Notes: a model not told the origin generated them from the sequence alone. Counted from the stretch's first letter, positions 1 to 5,115 are shown. The stretch: DNA of 5,900 nt from Deltaproteobacteria bacterium (GCA_019310195.1 JAFDET010000201.1:1-5900), one strand, 5' to 3'. Made by a program: numbers and translations.

Positions 1-104
1 CCCAGCACCGCATTGGTCGGCGTACCGCCGGAGCTACGGAGCGGGGGAAGCGCGAAGAAGGCGCGATAGATGCAGTTTGCCGCGTCGATGACGACGAGCC
101 GCAT
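1..104 (-). CDS. polA: DNA polymerase I, N-terminal 5'-3' exonuclease part (partial, runs off left edge)
   Basis: The minus strand from the ATG at 104-102 reads 34 uninterrupted codons to the window edge. They begin MRLVVIDAANCIYRAFFALP and continue to a PTNAVLG motif. Known for the family: DNA polymerase I and its 5'-3' exonuclease relatives open with a hydrophobic strand, a metal-binding Asp, an (I/A)YRAFFALP segment and a PTNA(V/I)xGF loop. All of these are visible except the last residue, which is cut by the edge. The enzyme removes RNA primers and fills gaps in replication and repair. Only the 5'-nuclease start is seen, so a stand-alone exonuclease cannot be excluded, although full-length polA is the usual carrier. 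Upstream lies a TAGCGT box (119-114) followed after 9 nt by the ATG, with a GGGG run between. The leader would therefore be very short. It is divergent from the small membrane-protein gene at 480. Confidence 0.85.
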   Translation of the reverse strand, partial: MRLVVIDAANCIYRAFFALPPLRSSGGTPTNAVL

Positions 105-119
105 GAACCCCGTACGCTA
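105..119 (-). promoter_or_regulatory. Possible -10 box and very short leader of polA
   Basis: Minus-strand TAGCGT (119-114) matches the TANNNT form of a -10 element and is preceded by GC, giving GCTAG as at 466-470. A start of transcription about 7 nt downstream would leave only two or three nucleotides before the polA ATG. A GGGG (111-108) is the only Shine-Dalgarno-like stretch. No convincing -35 was seen. This is a pattern-based inference. Confidence 0.35.
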
Positions 120-207
120 GCACGCAGCCGTGCTGCCAGACCGGACGGGCGCGCCCGAGTCGGGAGCCGTGGCACGGGGACGGCGCCCACTCCGCAGAAA
201 GGCCGCT

Positions 208-259
208 TGTAGCCCTGACTGATGGGCTGCAGCACAGCGCCTGCGGCCCGCAAGCGCTG
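208..259. repeat. Two-hairpin repeat element, copy 1
   Basis: First hairpin: tgtagccc (208-215) pairs with gggctgca (224-231) over 8 bp including one U·G, with the 8-nt loop tgactgat. Second: cagcgcctgcgg (235-246) and ccgcaagcgctg (248-259) form 12-bp arms around a single central C, with one mismatch (241/253). The order and sequence recur in copy 2 at 289-341, about 81 bp further on. Shared pieces are gtagccc, gggctgc, gcac and the 16-mer tgcggcccgcaagcgc. Confidence 0.6.
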
Positions 260-265
260 AACTTA

Positions 266-278
266 CGGGACTGTCCCG
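266..278. repeat. Small palindrome in the spacer between the two repeat elements
   Basis: cgggac (266-271) and gtcccg (273-278) are perfect inverted repeats around a single T. The site lies in the 29-bp spacer between the two larger elements and, like their second palindromes, has a single-nucleotide centre. It could be a protein-binding site or part of the same folded region. Confidence 0.4.
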
Positions 279-288
279 CTGGTTCCGG

Positions 289-341
289 CGTAGCCCCGCG
301 CAGGGCTGCGGCACTTCCGCGCTTGCGGCCCGCAAGCGCGG
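289..341. repeat. Two-hairpin repeat element, copy 2
   Basis: First hairpin: cgtagccc (289-296) pairs with gggctgcg (303-310), 8 bp including a U·G, with the 6-nt loop cgcgca. Second: ccgcgcttgcgg (317-328) and ccgcaagcgcgg (330-341) are perfect 12-bp arms around a single C. Compared with copy 1 the pairs change together at two places: T-A (208/231) becomes C-G (289/310), and A-T (236/258) becomes C-G (318/340). The single mismatch of copy 1 is a true pair here. Spacing inside the unit differs by 2-3 nt in the loop and linker, so sequence and pairing are kept while loops drift. Confidence 0.6.
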
Positions 342-465
342 CCCTCGACACTTGGCCAAGCGCCGGAGCGCGCTGCCGCGCGCGCAGCGAGCCGAAGGCG
401 AGCGTAGGGCCTCGGCCGGCCAAGGATGGGCGACACCCAGGCCACGCCGCCCCCCCCGGCCCCTT

Positions 466-482
466 GCTAGGCTGCAGCCATG
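466..482 (+). promoter_or_regulatory. Candidate leaderless promoter (-10 TAGGCT) of the membrane-protein gene
   Basis: TAGGCT (468-473) fits TANNNT and lies exactly 6 nt before the ATG at 480-482, which puts the expected transcription start on the initiation codon. There is no purine-rich Shine-Dalgarno sequence before this ATG. The 16 bases ctaggctgcagccatg (467-482) recur exactly at the truD start. They include the perfect 10-bp palindrome ggctgcagcc. No clear -35 is present at the usual distance. Confidence 0.4.
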
Positions 483-779
483 GCAGCTCAAGCGCGCTTC
501 GAGCCGCGGTTCACCCTGGTGATCGTCTACTTCTTCGTGTGCTTGATGGTCTGGGGGCTGCTGCTGGCGGCGCCGGAGATGCTGGAGGCTTGGGGCGAGC
601 TTCCCCCCAACGCCGACCCGGCCGAGGCGGGCCGAGAGGTCGTGCGCGACGCGCTGCGCGGACGCATGTTCACCGCCGGCCTGGCCGCGGTAGTCAGCAT
701 GGGTGCTTTGATCTGGCTCGACGTCCTGCCGGGCCTGCGCCGCAAGCCCGGAGGCGGGAGTCGCGCCTCGAGCCGTTAG
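480..779 (+). CDS. Small two-TM membrane protein of unknown function
   Basis: I do not recognise the family of this 99-residue protein. It has a short basic N-terminus (Arg6, Arg10), a strongly hydrophobic segment at about residues 11-31 (TLVIVYFFVCLMVWGLLLAA), an acidic linker of about 30 residues with Glu/Asp and a PPNADPAE stretch, a second hydrophobic segment at about 64-84, and a basic Gly/Ser-rich tail (RRK near 87-89). By the positive-inside rule both ends should be cytoplasmic and the linker periplasmic. Two well-formed TM segments and GC-rich codon ends support real coding. The start at 480 has no Shine-Dalgarno but sits just behind a TAGGCT box, consistent with a leaderless message. 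The stop TAG (777-779) overlaps the acpP stop on the other strand. It is transcribed away from polA and towards acpP, so context gives no function. Confidence 0.7.
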   Translation: MAAQARFEPRFTLVIVYFFVCLMVWGLLLAAPEMLEAWGELPPNADPAEAGREVVRDALRGRMFTAGLAAVVSMGALIWLDVLPGLRRKPGGGSRASSR

Positions 780-1018
780 GCGCTGACCCGCGAGGCGACG
801 TAGGTCTGCACGTCGTTCACGGTGCGAATCCCCTCGACGTCGTCGTCGGGGACCTCGATGTCGAACTCCTCCTCGAGCGCCATGACCAGCTCGACCACGT
901 CGAGGGAATCCGCCCCAAGATCGTCCAGAATGCTGGCCTCGGGCGTGACCTCGTCGGCCTCCACGCCCAGCTGGCCGACCACGATCGCACGCACACGATC
1001 CGTTAGCCCTGCGCTCAT
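776..1018 (-). CDS. acpP: Acyl carrier protein
   Basis: This 80-residue acidic protein carries growing acyl chains on a phosphopantetheine arm for fatty acid synthesis, and donates hydroxyacyl groups to lipid A enzymes such as LpxD. The attachment motif DDLGADSLDVVELVMALEEE is intact, with Ser38 as the modified residue. Helix I (about 4-17) and the C-terminal FDIEVPDDDVEGIRTVNDV part are typical, and length is normal. I chose the ATG at 1018-1016 because it follows a strong Shine-Dalgarno (GGAGG, 1028-1024, spacer 5 nt). The frame stays open upstream to 1081, but the extra 21 residues are not ACP-like. It lies 93 bp after the TetR-type gene, with its own likely promoter and operator in that gap. 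Usually acpP is followed by fabF; here it ends against a convergent gene instead. Confidence 0.95.
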   Translation of the reverse strand: MSAGLTDRVRAIVVGQLGVEADEVTPEASILDDLGADSLDVVELVMALEEEFDIEVPDDDVEGIRTVNDVQTYVASRVSA

Positions 1019-1059
1019 CTCACCCTCCCACTCCCGGTCCGTGTTCGACTCGGGGAATT

Positions 1060-1115
1060 GTGACTCGGGGTCACTTTTCAATCTACAGCGTCCCGGATCC
1101 GCCGTTGGCTGTCAA
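1060..1115 (-). promoter_or_regulatory. Candidate acpP promoter and palindromic operator
   Basis: On the minus strand TAGATT (1085-1080) fits a -10 box. TTGACA (1115-1110) is a perfect -35 sequence but lies 24 nt away, which is too far for a normal sigma-70 pair, so the two may not work together. Just after the expected start lies GTGAC-N5-GTCAC (1060-1074), an inverted repeat suited to a dimeric repressor. A 9-bp direct repeat gactcgggg (1047-1055 and 1062-1070) overlaps it. The TetR-type gene directly upstream is the obvious candidate regulator. The TTGACA overlaps the tetR stop codon. Confidence 0.35.
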
Positions 1116-1771
1116 GCACCCGGCCCGGAGTCCGGCTCCGGCGTCCGGACGGTCATGCCCCGCAGGAGCAGCTCCACGGCATCCTGGAAGATCCGGTCCA
1201 GACGGCTTCGCCGCAAGCGTCGCTGGGCCCCCAGGTGCTCGGTGCGGATCAAGCCATTGGCCACGGTCCAGAAGATGTTGGCCACCTCCCAGGGGTCGCA
1301 GGGGGCGAAGCTGCCGTGCTCCACGCCGTCCTGGATCGCGTCGGCCAGGATCCGCAGGCACTCGCTCCACAGCGAGGTGACCTGCTTGACCGCCTCGGGA
1401 GTCAGCTCGCCGATCACCTGCTGGTTCTCCATCGCCCAGAAGATCGCGAAGTACTCCTCGTTGGCCGTCCAGTGCTCGAAATAGAAGCGCGCGATGCGCC
1501 GGACCTGATCGACGGCGTCGTCGCCCTCGGCCCGCGCTTCGCGCATGCGCTCGGCGAAGATGTCGCCGCCATGGGCCAGCACGGCCACGTACAGGTCGGC
1601 CTTGCTGTCGAAGTAGCGGTAGAGGGTGCCCTTGGCGACGCCGGCGCCCTTGGCGATGTCGTCCAGGTTCGCCTCCACGAAGCCATCGCGGAAGAAGACG
1701 TCGTGCGCCGTCTCGAGGATGCGGCGGCGGTGGAAGGCCTTCTTGGCCTCGCGTCGGGAGACGTCGCTCAT
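1112..1771 (-). CDS. TetR/AcrR-family transcriptional regulator
   Basis: This 219-residue protein is probably a dimeric DNA-binding repressor released by a small ligand. The N-terminal HTH domain spans about residues 14-60. Its recognition region reads DDIAKGAGVAKGTLYRYFDSK (37-57), the family signature with the conserved Gly-Thr-Leu-Tyr-x-Tyr-Phe. The remainder is a helical ligand-binding and dimer domain with many aromatic residues (FYFEHW, YFAIFWAMENQQ), suggesting a hydrophobic ligand. The start at 1771 is chosen because its ATGA overlaps the stop of the gamma-CA gene, a translational-coupling arrangement, and MSDVSRREAKK is a typical TetR lead-in. A farther start at 1816 would add an Arg-rich stretch with no family match. 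The ligand is unknown. Position next to acpP, with an inverted repeat in the acpP leader, hints at lipid control, which is inference. The stop TGA lies within a TTGACA box. Confidence 0.92.
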   Translation of the reverse strand: MSDVSRREAKKAFHRRRILETAHDVFFRDGFVEANLDDIAKGAGVAKGTLYRYFDSKADLYVAVLAHGGDIFAERMREARAEGDDAVDQVRRIARFYFEHWTANEEYFAIFWAMENQQVIGELTPEAVKQVTSLWSECLRILADAIQDGVEHGSFAPCDPWEVANIFWTVANGLIRTEHLGAQRRLRRSRLDRIFQDAVELLLRGMTVRTPEPDSGPGA

Positions 1772-2343
1772 GATTGCTCGGCGCGGGCGTACTCGCGCGC
1801 GTCTTCGACGTAGCACAGAGCACGAGCGCGCTGCTCGGACACCTCATCGGCGCTGAGCGTGCGACGCGGCCGCGCCGGGGCCCCCATCACCAGGGTTCGC
1901 GGCGGAACCACCAGGCCCGGCGGCACCACGGCGCCCGCGGCCACCAGCGCCTCCTCGCCGATCTCGGCGCCGTCCAGAACCACCGCGCCGATCCCCACCA
2001 GCGCGCCGTCGTGCACGGTGCAGCCGTGCACCGTGGCCCGGTGGCCCACGGTCACCTCGTCACCGATCCGTGCCGGAAAGAGATTCCGGGTCACGTGCAC
2101 CACGCAGTGGTCCTGGAGATTGGTGCGCTGCCCCACGCGGATCGAGTGGATGTCACCGCGCACGACCGACCCGAACCACACGCTGGAGCCGGCACCGATC
2201 TCCACGTCCCCGATCAGCGTCGCGCCGGGAGCGATCCAAGCCTCGGGATGGATGCGGGGAAGCCGCCCCCGGTGCGCCAGCACGCGGGGGCCGTCTCGGC
2301 CTTCCACGGCACCTTCAGGCACCGACGTCGTCGCTGCCCTCAT
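1768..2343 (-). CDS. Gamma-carbonic-anhydrase-family hexapeptide-repeat protein
   Basis: This 191-residue left-handed beta-helix protein is of the YrdA/PaaY/gamma-carbonic-anhydrase type. Repeating hexapeptides run from about residue 32 to 150. The metal site of the family is visible: His83 (CVVHV), His101 (VGH) and His106 (VHGC), with the latter two five residues apart as in the archaeal enzyme Cam. Arg62 and Asp64 (VRGD) and Gln77-Asp78 (NLQD) match the Cam support residues. Some members hydrate CO2 and others have lost this or act as thioesterases, so activity is not assured. The ATG at 2343 overlaps cysK by 29 bp. GTG at 2307 is an alternative start with a GAAGG just upstream, and would remove 12 residues lacking family character. 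The stop overlaps the TetR ATG (ATGA). Acyltransferases such as CysE share the fold but lack this His triad. Confidence 0.88.
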   Translation of the reverse strand: MRAATTSVPEGAVEGRDGPRVLAHRGRLPRIHPEAWIAPGATLIGDVEIGAGSSVWFGSVVRGDIHSIRVGQRTNLQDHCVVHVTRNLFPARIGDEVTVGHRATVHGCTVHDGALVGIGAVVLDGAEIGEEALVAAGAVVPPGLVVPPRTLVMGAPARPRRTLSADEVSEQRARALCYVEDAREYARAEQS

Positions 2344-3274
2344 ACTGGTAGGGAGCGAAGAGGTCCGTAGTCAGGTAGCGCTCGCCGAAGCTGGGAATGA
2401 TCGCCACCACCAGCTTGCCCTCGTTCTCCGGGCGCTTCGCGTACTCCAGCGCCGCCGTCACGTTGGCGCCGGAGGAGATGCCGCAGAAGATGCCCTCTTC
2501 CTGGGTCAGGCGGCGCGCCATGTCGAAGGACTGCTCGTTGCTGACCTTGATGATGTCGTCCAGCAGGTCTGTGTCCAGCACACCCGGAACGAATCCGGCG
2601 CCGATGCCCTGGATCTTGTGAGGCCCGGGGTCGCCGCCCGAAAGCACCGGGCTGCCTTCGGGCTCGACGGCGATGGCCTGGAAGGACGGCTTGCGCTCCT
2701 TGAGAACCTGGGCGACGCCGGTGATGGTGCCGCCGGTGCCGACGCCTGCGACCAACGCGTCCACCTTGCCGTCGGTGTCGTTCCAGATCTCCTCGGCGGT
2801 GGTCGTGCGGTGGATCTCGGGGTTGGCCGGGTTCTCGAACTGCTGGGGCATGAAGGCGTTGGGGATCTTCCCTACCAGCTCGTCGGCCTTGGCCAGCGCG
2901 CCCTTCATTCCCTTGGGCCCCTCGGTCAGCACCAGCTTGGCGCCCAGGGTGCGGAGCACGCCGCGCCGCTCGGGGCTCATGGTCTCCGGCATGACCAGCA
3001 CGCAGTCGTAGCCCTTCACCGCGGCCACGAAGGCCAGGGCGATTCCGGTGTTGCCGCTGGTGGGCTCCACGATGACGGTCTTGCCCGCCTGGATCTGTCC
3101 GTCGCGCTCGGCCGCCTCGAACATGGACAGGCCGATCCGATCCTTCACGCTCGCCAGCGGGTTGTGGCTCTCGAGCTTGGCGACCACCTCGGCGCCGATC
3201 CCCCGCGTGACGCGGTTGAGCCGGACCAGAGGAGTGCCTCCGATCAGCTCGGTCATGTCATTGGCAATCTTCAT
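2315..3274 (-). CDS. cysK: Cysteine synthase A (O-acetylserine sulfhydrylase)
   Basis: This 319-residue PLP enzyme makes cysteine from O-acetylserine and sulfide in the cytoplasm. Visible family features in order: IGGTPLVRLNR (11-21); PLP-binding Lys44 in NPLASVKDRIG; the substrate loop PTSGNTG (71-77); PQQF (143-146); the phosphate-binding glycine loop GVGTGGTITG (177-186); EPEGSPVLSGG (204-214); IQGIGAGFVP (221-230); GISSGAN (265-271), where Ser268 contacts the PLP ring nitrogen; and FGERYLTTDLF near the C-terminus. Length and motifs fit the CysK/CysM group. The ring of motifs around IQGIGAGFVP favours CysK over cystathionine beta-synthase or serine dehydratase relatives, and no CBS domains are present. 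The start at 3274 has a very strong Shine-Dalgarno (GGGGAGG, spacer 6 nt). It lies 41 bp after truD and overlaps the next gene by 29 bp. No cysE is seen in the window. Confidence 0.95.
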   Translation of the reverse strand: MKIANDMTELIGGTPLVRLNRVTRGIGAEVVAKLESHNPLASVKDRIGLSMFEAAERDGQIQAGKTVIVEPTSGNTGIALAFVAAVKGYDCVLVMPETMSPERRGVLRTLGAKLVLTEGPKGMKGALAKADELVGKIPNAFMPQQFENPANPEIHRTTTAEEIWNDTDGKVDALVAGVGTGGTITGVAQVLKERKPSFQAIAVEPEGSPVLSGGDPGPHKIQGIGAGFVPGVLDTDLLDDIIKVSNEQSFDMARRLTQEEGIFCGISSGANVTAALEYAKRPENEGKLVVAIIPSFGERYLTTDLFAPYQYEGSDDVGA

Positions 3275-3280
3275 GGCCGT

Positions 3281-3287
3281 CCTCCCC
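3281..3287 (-). promoter_or_regulatory. Strong ribosome binding site of cysK
   Basis: Minus-strand GGGGAGG (3287-3281) ends 6 nt before the cysK ATG. It is one of only two good Shine-Dalgarno sites in the window, the other being that of acpP (1028-1024). This suggests cysK is translated independently and more strongly than its coupled neighbours. Confidence 0.75.
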
Positions 3288-3315
3288 TCTAGCTCTCGCC
3301 CCAGTCAGGAGCCGG

Positions 3316-4317
3316 TCACTCTACCACGACCCGGACCGGCTCGGCTCCGGCCGCCACCAGCAGGGCGTCCACGAAGACCGTCGCGTAAGACCCGGACGGG
3401 AGCACGAAGCGAAGCCGCAAGGCTCCGTCGTCCGCTTCGACTTCCACCTCGCGGGGCTGCACGCGCAGCGGCCGCCGCGTCCCGTGGAGACGCACGCCCG
3501 GAGGCGGCAGCAGCGGCGCGGGAATCCCCAGGCGAGCCATCGCGGCGCGTTCGCGCCGGGCCGGCTGGCCGGCGGGCTCGACCGAGACCTTGGTGCCGAA
3601 GATGGGCCCCGTGGGGCTGATCTCGAAGGCGTCCGCGCGCGGCTGCTCGCGGACGGACGTCTCCACCAGGAAGAGCCCGCCGCTGGCGTGGACCACCGCC
3701 ACGTCACCGCGCTCGAGCCGCCCGGGAGGAATCGGGCGCTCGTCGAGAACCGCGTTGAAGACCTCGGCCTGCAGAGCGGAGAGCCAGAAGCGGGCGGCAC
3801 GCCGGTCCCGATCCACGCGGCCGCCGGCCAGCAAGGCTCGACCGCGCTCGGCGTTGTCGCCCTGCCGGCCGAAGCGTTGCACGCCGAAGCGGTTGGGAAG
3901 CCCCGTGCGCGACAGCGCTTCGCCGGCAGCGGGCGCGGCGGCGATGGTCTCCGGGGAGACCTCGCGCACGCGCAGGTCGAAGCGGTTACCCGCCAGGTGA
4001 CCGGTGCGCAGCTTGTGCGGATGCCGGATCGCCTCGAGCACCCGGCACCCGGGAAGCTCCAGCTCCAGGGCCCGCTCCGGGTCCAGGCCCGGAGCCGAGA
4101 ACCACTGGCGCGCCACGGCGTGCCGATCCTTGCGGCCCGCGTAGCCCACGTCGCGGGGCGCCGCCTGCGCCGCCCGGGCCAATGCGCGCGCCACACTCTC
4201 GCTGGTGACGTCGCGTTTCTCGATGAGCAGGAAGGTGTGCCCGCCCTCGCCCTTGGCCGGGTAGAGCGGGATCTCCTCCACGACGAAGTCCTCGGGAACC
4301 TGACGGAGTACGGGCAT
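3316..4317 (-). CDS. truD: tRNA pseudouridine(13) synthase TruD
   Basis: This 333-residue protein converts uridine 13 of certain tRNAs to pseudouridine. Its N-terminus (VPEDFVVEEIPLYPAKGEG) is the family's opening strand. The catalytic motif is AGRKDRHAVARQ, with Asp64 as the catalytic aspartate; the usual Thr after AV is Ala. HKLRTGHLAGNRF (101-113) and NRFGVQRFG (142-150) are the next conserved blocks. The TruD insertion domain follows at about 155-290. The C-terminal LPSGSYATVFVDALL returns to the catalytic fold. Length is close to the E. coli protein. The start at 4317 is 9 bp after the rnhB stop and lacks a Shine-Dalgarno, but TAGGCT, which includes the rnhB stop TAG, sits 6 nt before it, so an internal leaderless promoter is possible. 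Neighbour rnhB also handles nucleic acids, but I see no direct functional link. Confidence 0.93.
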   Translation of the reverse strand: MPVLRQVPEDFVVEEIPLYPAKGEGGHTFLLIEKRDVTSESVARALARAAQAAPRDVGYAGRKDRHAVARQWFSAPGLDPERALELELPGCRVLEAIRHPHKLRTGHLAGNRFDLRVREVSPETIAAAPAAGEALSRTGLPNRFGVQRFGRQGDNAERGRALLAGGRVDRDRRAARFWLSALQAEVFNAVLDERPIPPGRLERGDVAVVHASGGLFLVETSVREQPRADAFEISPTGPIFGTKVSVEPAGQPARRERAAMARLGIPAPLLPPPGVRLHGTRRPLRVQPREVEVEADDGALRLRFVLPSGSYATVFVDALLVAAGAEPVRVVVE

Positions 4318-4330
4318 GGCTGCAGCCTAG
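4315..4330 (-). promoter_or_regulatory. Candidate internal leaderless promoter (-10 TAGGCT) of truD
   Basis: Minus-strand TAGGCT (4329-4324) is 6 nt from the truD ATG (4317-4315) and contains the rnhB stop codon. The 16 bases ending at this ATG are identical to those ending at the ATG of the membrane-protein gene at 480. No Shine-Dalgarno is visible. Leaderless starts with TANNNT about 6-7 nt before ATG are known from several bacterial groups. Their use here is inference. Confidence 0.35.
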
Positions 4331-5115
4331 AGAAATTGGTGCTGCGCCACCGGTGCGAAGCTGCGGCGGTGGATCGGCGACGGGCCCAGGCGCCCCAGAG
4401 CCGCCAGATGCTCGGGCGTGGGGTAGCCCTTGTGGCGGGCGAAGCCGTAGCCCGGGTGCACGGCATCGAGGCGTTGCATGCACGCATCGCGGTAGACCTT
4501 GGCCACGATGGAGGCCGCAGCGATCGAGCCGTCCAGCGCATCGCCGCCCACGATGGCGGTCTGGCGCGTACGCAAGCCGGGAATCGTGCGGGCGTCCACC
4601 AGCACGTGGTCCGGCTCCTCACCCAGGCCGAGCACCGCCCGGCGCATGGCCTCGAGCCCCGCCTGGAAGATGTTGAGGCGGTCGATCTCGCCCTCGTCCA
4701 CCTCGGCAATGCACAGCGCCAGAGCCTGCTCGTGCACGCGGCGGGCCAGCTCCTCGCGGCGCGCGCGGGGCACACGCTTGGAGTCGTCGAGCCCCGGCAG
4801 ATCCACCGCGTCGGGAAGCACCACCGCCGCCGCCACCACCGGGCCCGCCAGGGGGCCCATGCCCACCTCGTCCACCCCCGCCACCAGGCGCACACCCTGC
4901 CGGCGCAGGCTGCCGCGCAGGGCGAACAGCGCCTCTACGCGAGCCAGCTCGGCGAGCTCGCGCTCCCGCGCGCGGGCCAGCGTCTCGGCCAGGCGCCGGG
5001 CGCCGGCTCGCGGGTCGTCGCGCAAGGCGTACTCCAGACGCTGCCGCTGCGCGGCGTCGGGCGCCTCGCGAACTCGGACGCGCAGCTCCGCCAGCGACAG
5101 CTCCTGCGGGTTCAC
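4327..5115 (-). CDS. rnhB: Ribonuclease HII with N-terminal helical extension and GMG motif
   Basis: This 262-residue enzyme cuts RNA in RNA-DNA hybrids and 5' of single ribonucleotides in DNA. The nuclease part runs from about residue 76. It shows VAGVDEVG (Asp82, Glu83), DDSKR (110-114), LVDART (Asp174), GGDALDGSIAAASIVAKVYRD (Asp192) and YGFARHKGYPTPEHL to PSPIHRRSF. All four acidic metal ligands are present. An Ala/Arg/Glu-rich, probably helical extension of about 75 residues precedes it, resembling that of Bacillus subtilis RNase HII (including a DDPR-type segment). Oddity: the family's Gly-Arg-Gly after DEV is Gly85-Met86-Gly87. I chose GTG at 5115 because its GTGA overlaps the lpxD stop. 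An in-frame start at 5196 would lie deep in lpxD and add only an Arg/Gly-rich stretch. It is translationally coupled to lpxD, a pairing that echoes the lpx-rnhB clusters of many Proteobacteria. Confidence 0.93.
   Translation of the reverse strand: MNPQELSLAELRVRVREAPDAAQRQRLEYALRDDPRAGARRLAETLARARERELAELARVEALFALRGSLRRQGVRLVAGVDEVGMGPLAGPVVAAAVVLPDAVDLPGLDDSKRVPRARREELARRVHEQALALCIAEVDEGEIDRLNIFQAGLEAMRRAVLGLGEEPDHVLVDARTIPGLRTRQTAIVGGDALDGSIAAASIVAKVYRDACMQRLDAVHPGYGFARHKGYPTPEHLAALGRLGPSPIHRRSFAPVAQHQFL

Larger units (their letters stand above)
105..479. other. Divergent non-coding region rich in palindromes
   Basis: These 375 bp separate polA (leftward) from the membrane-protein gene (rightward). 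Frames open here encode only low-complexity Arg/Ala/Pro-rich peptides without recognisable motifs or plausible starts, so I regard it as non-coding. Visible structure: a perfect 12-bp palindrome (cgggcgcgcccg, 146-157); two related hairpin-plus-palindrome units (208-259, 289-341); a 6-bp-arm palindrome between them (266-278); a perfect 10-bp palindrome cttggccaag (351-360), whose cttggcc also pairs with ggccaag at 418-424; and a C8 tract (450-457). I do not recognise 6S, RNase P, SRP or tmRNA signatures. It could hold an uncharacterised structured RNA, REP-like repeats, or only promoters with secondary structure. Confidence 0.6.

Noticed and set aside
208..341. Palindromic units as integron attC sites, CRISPR repeats or a phage attachment site
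   Set aside because: There are no GTTRRRY-type core sites, only two units with unequal loops rather than regular repeat-spacer spacing, and no integrase, Cas gene or tRNA nearby.
117..491. Minus-strand open frames in the divergent region as possible genes
   Set aside because: Their peptides are Arg/Ala/Pro/Ser-rich and cover palindromic DNA, and they have no ribosome binding site or domain.
729..751. Hairpin in the 3' end of the membrane-protein gene as an intrinsic terminator of acpP
   Set aside because: The stem (6 bp, a mismatch, then a few more pairs) has no following U-tract on the minus strand, and it lies in coding sequence.
323..1006. Plus-strand open frame of 227 codons spanning the non-coding region, the membrane-protein gene and acpP
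   Set aside because: It crosses two supported genes in a different frame, and its composition is low-complexity with no TM segment or motif.
1768..2343. The hexapeptide-repeat gene after cysK as serine acetyltransferase (cysE), the usual CysK partner
   Set aside because: It has the gamma-CA His triad and support residues, lacks the CysE N-terminal helical domain and does not end in a CysE-like C-terminal Ile tail.
1859..3292. Plus-strand open frame of 477 codons opposite cysK and the gamma-CA gene
   Set aside because: It mirrors the codon pattern of the minus-strand genes, has no recognisable domain, and those genes have clear catalytic motifs.
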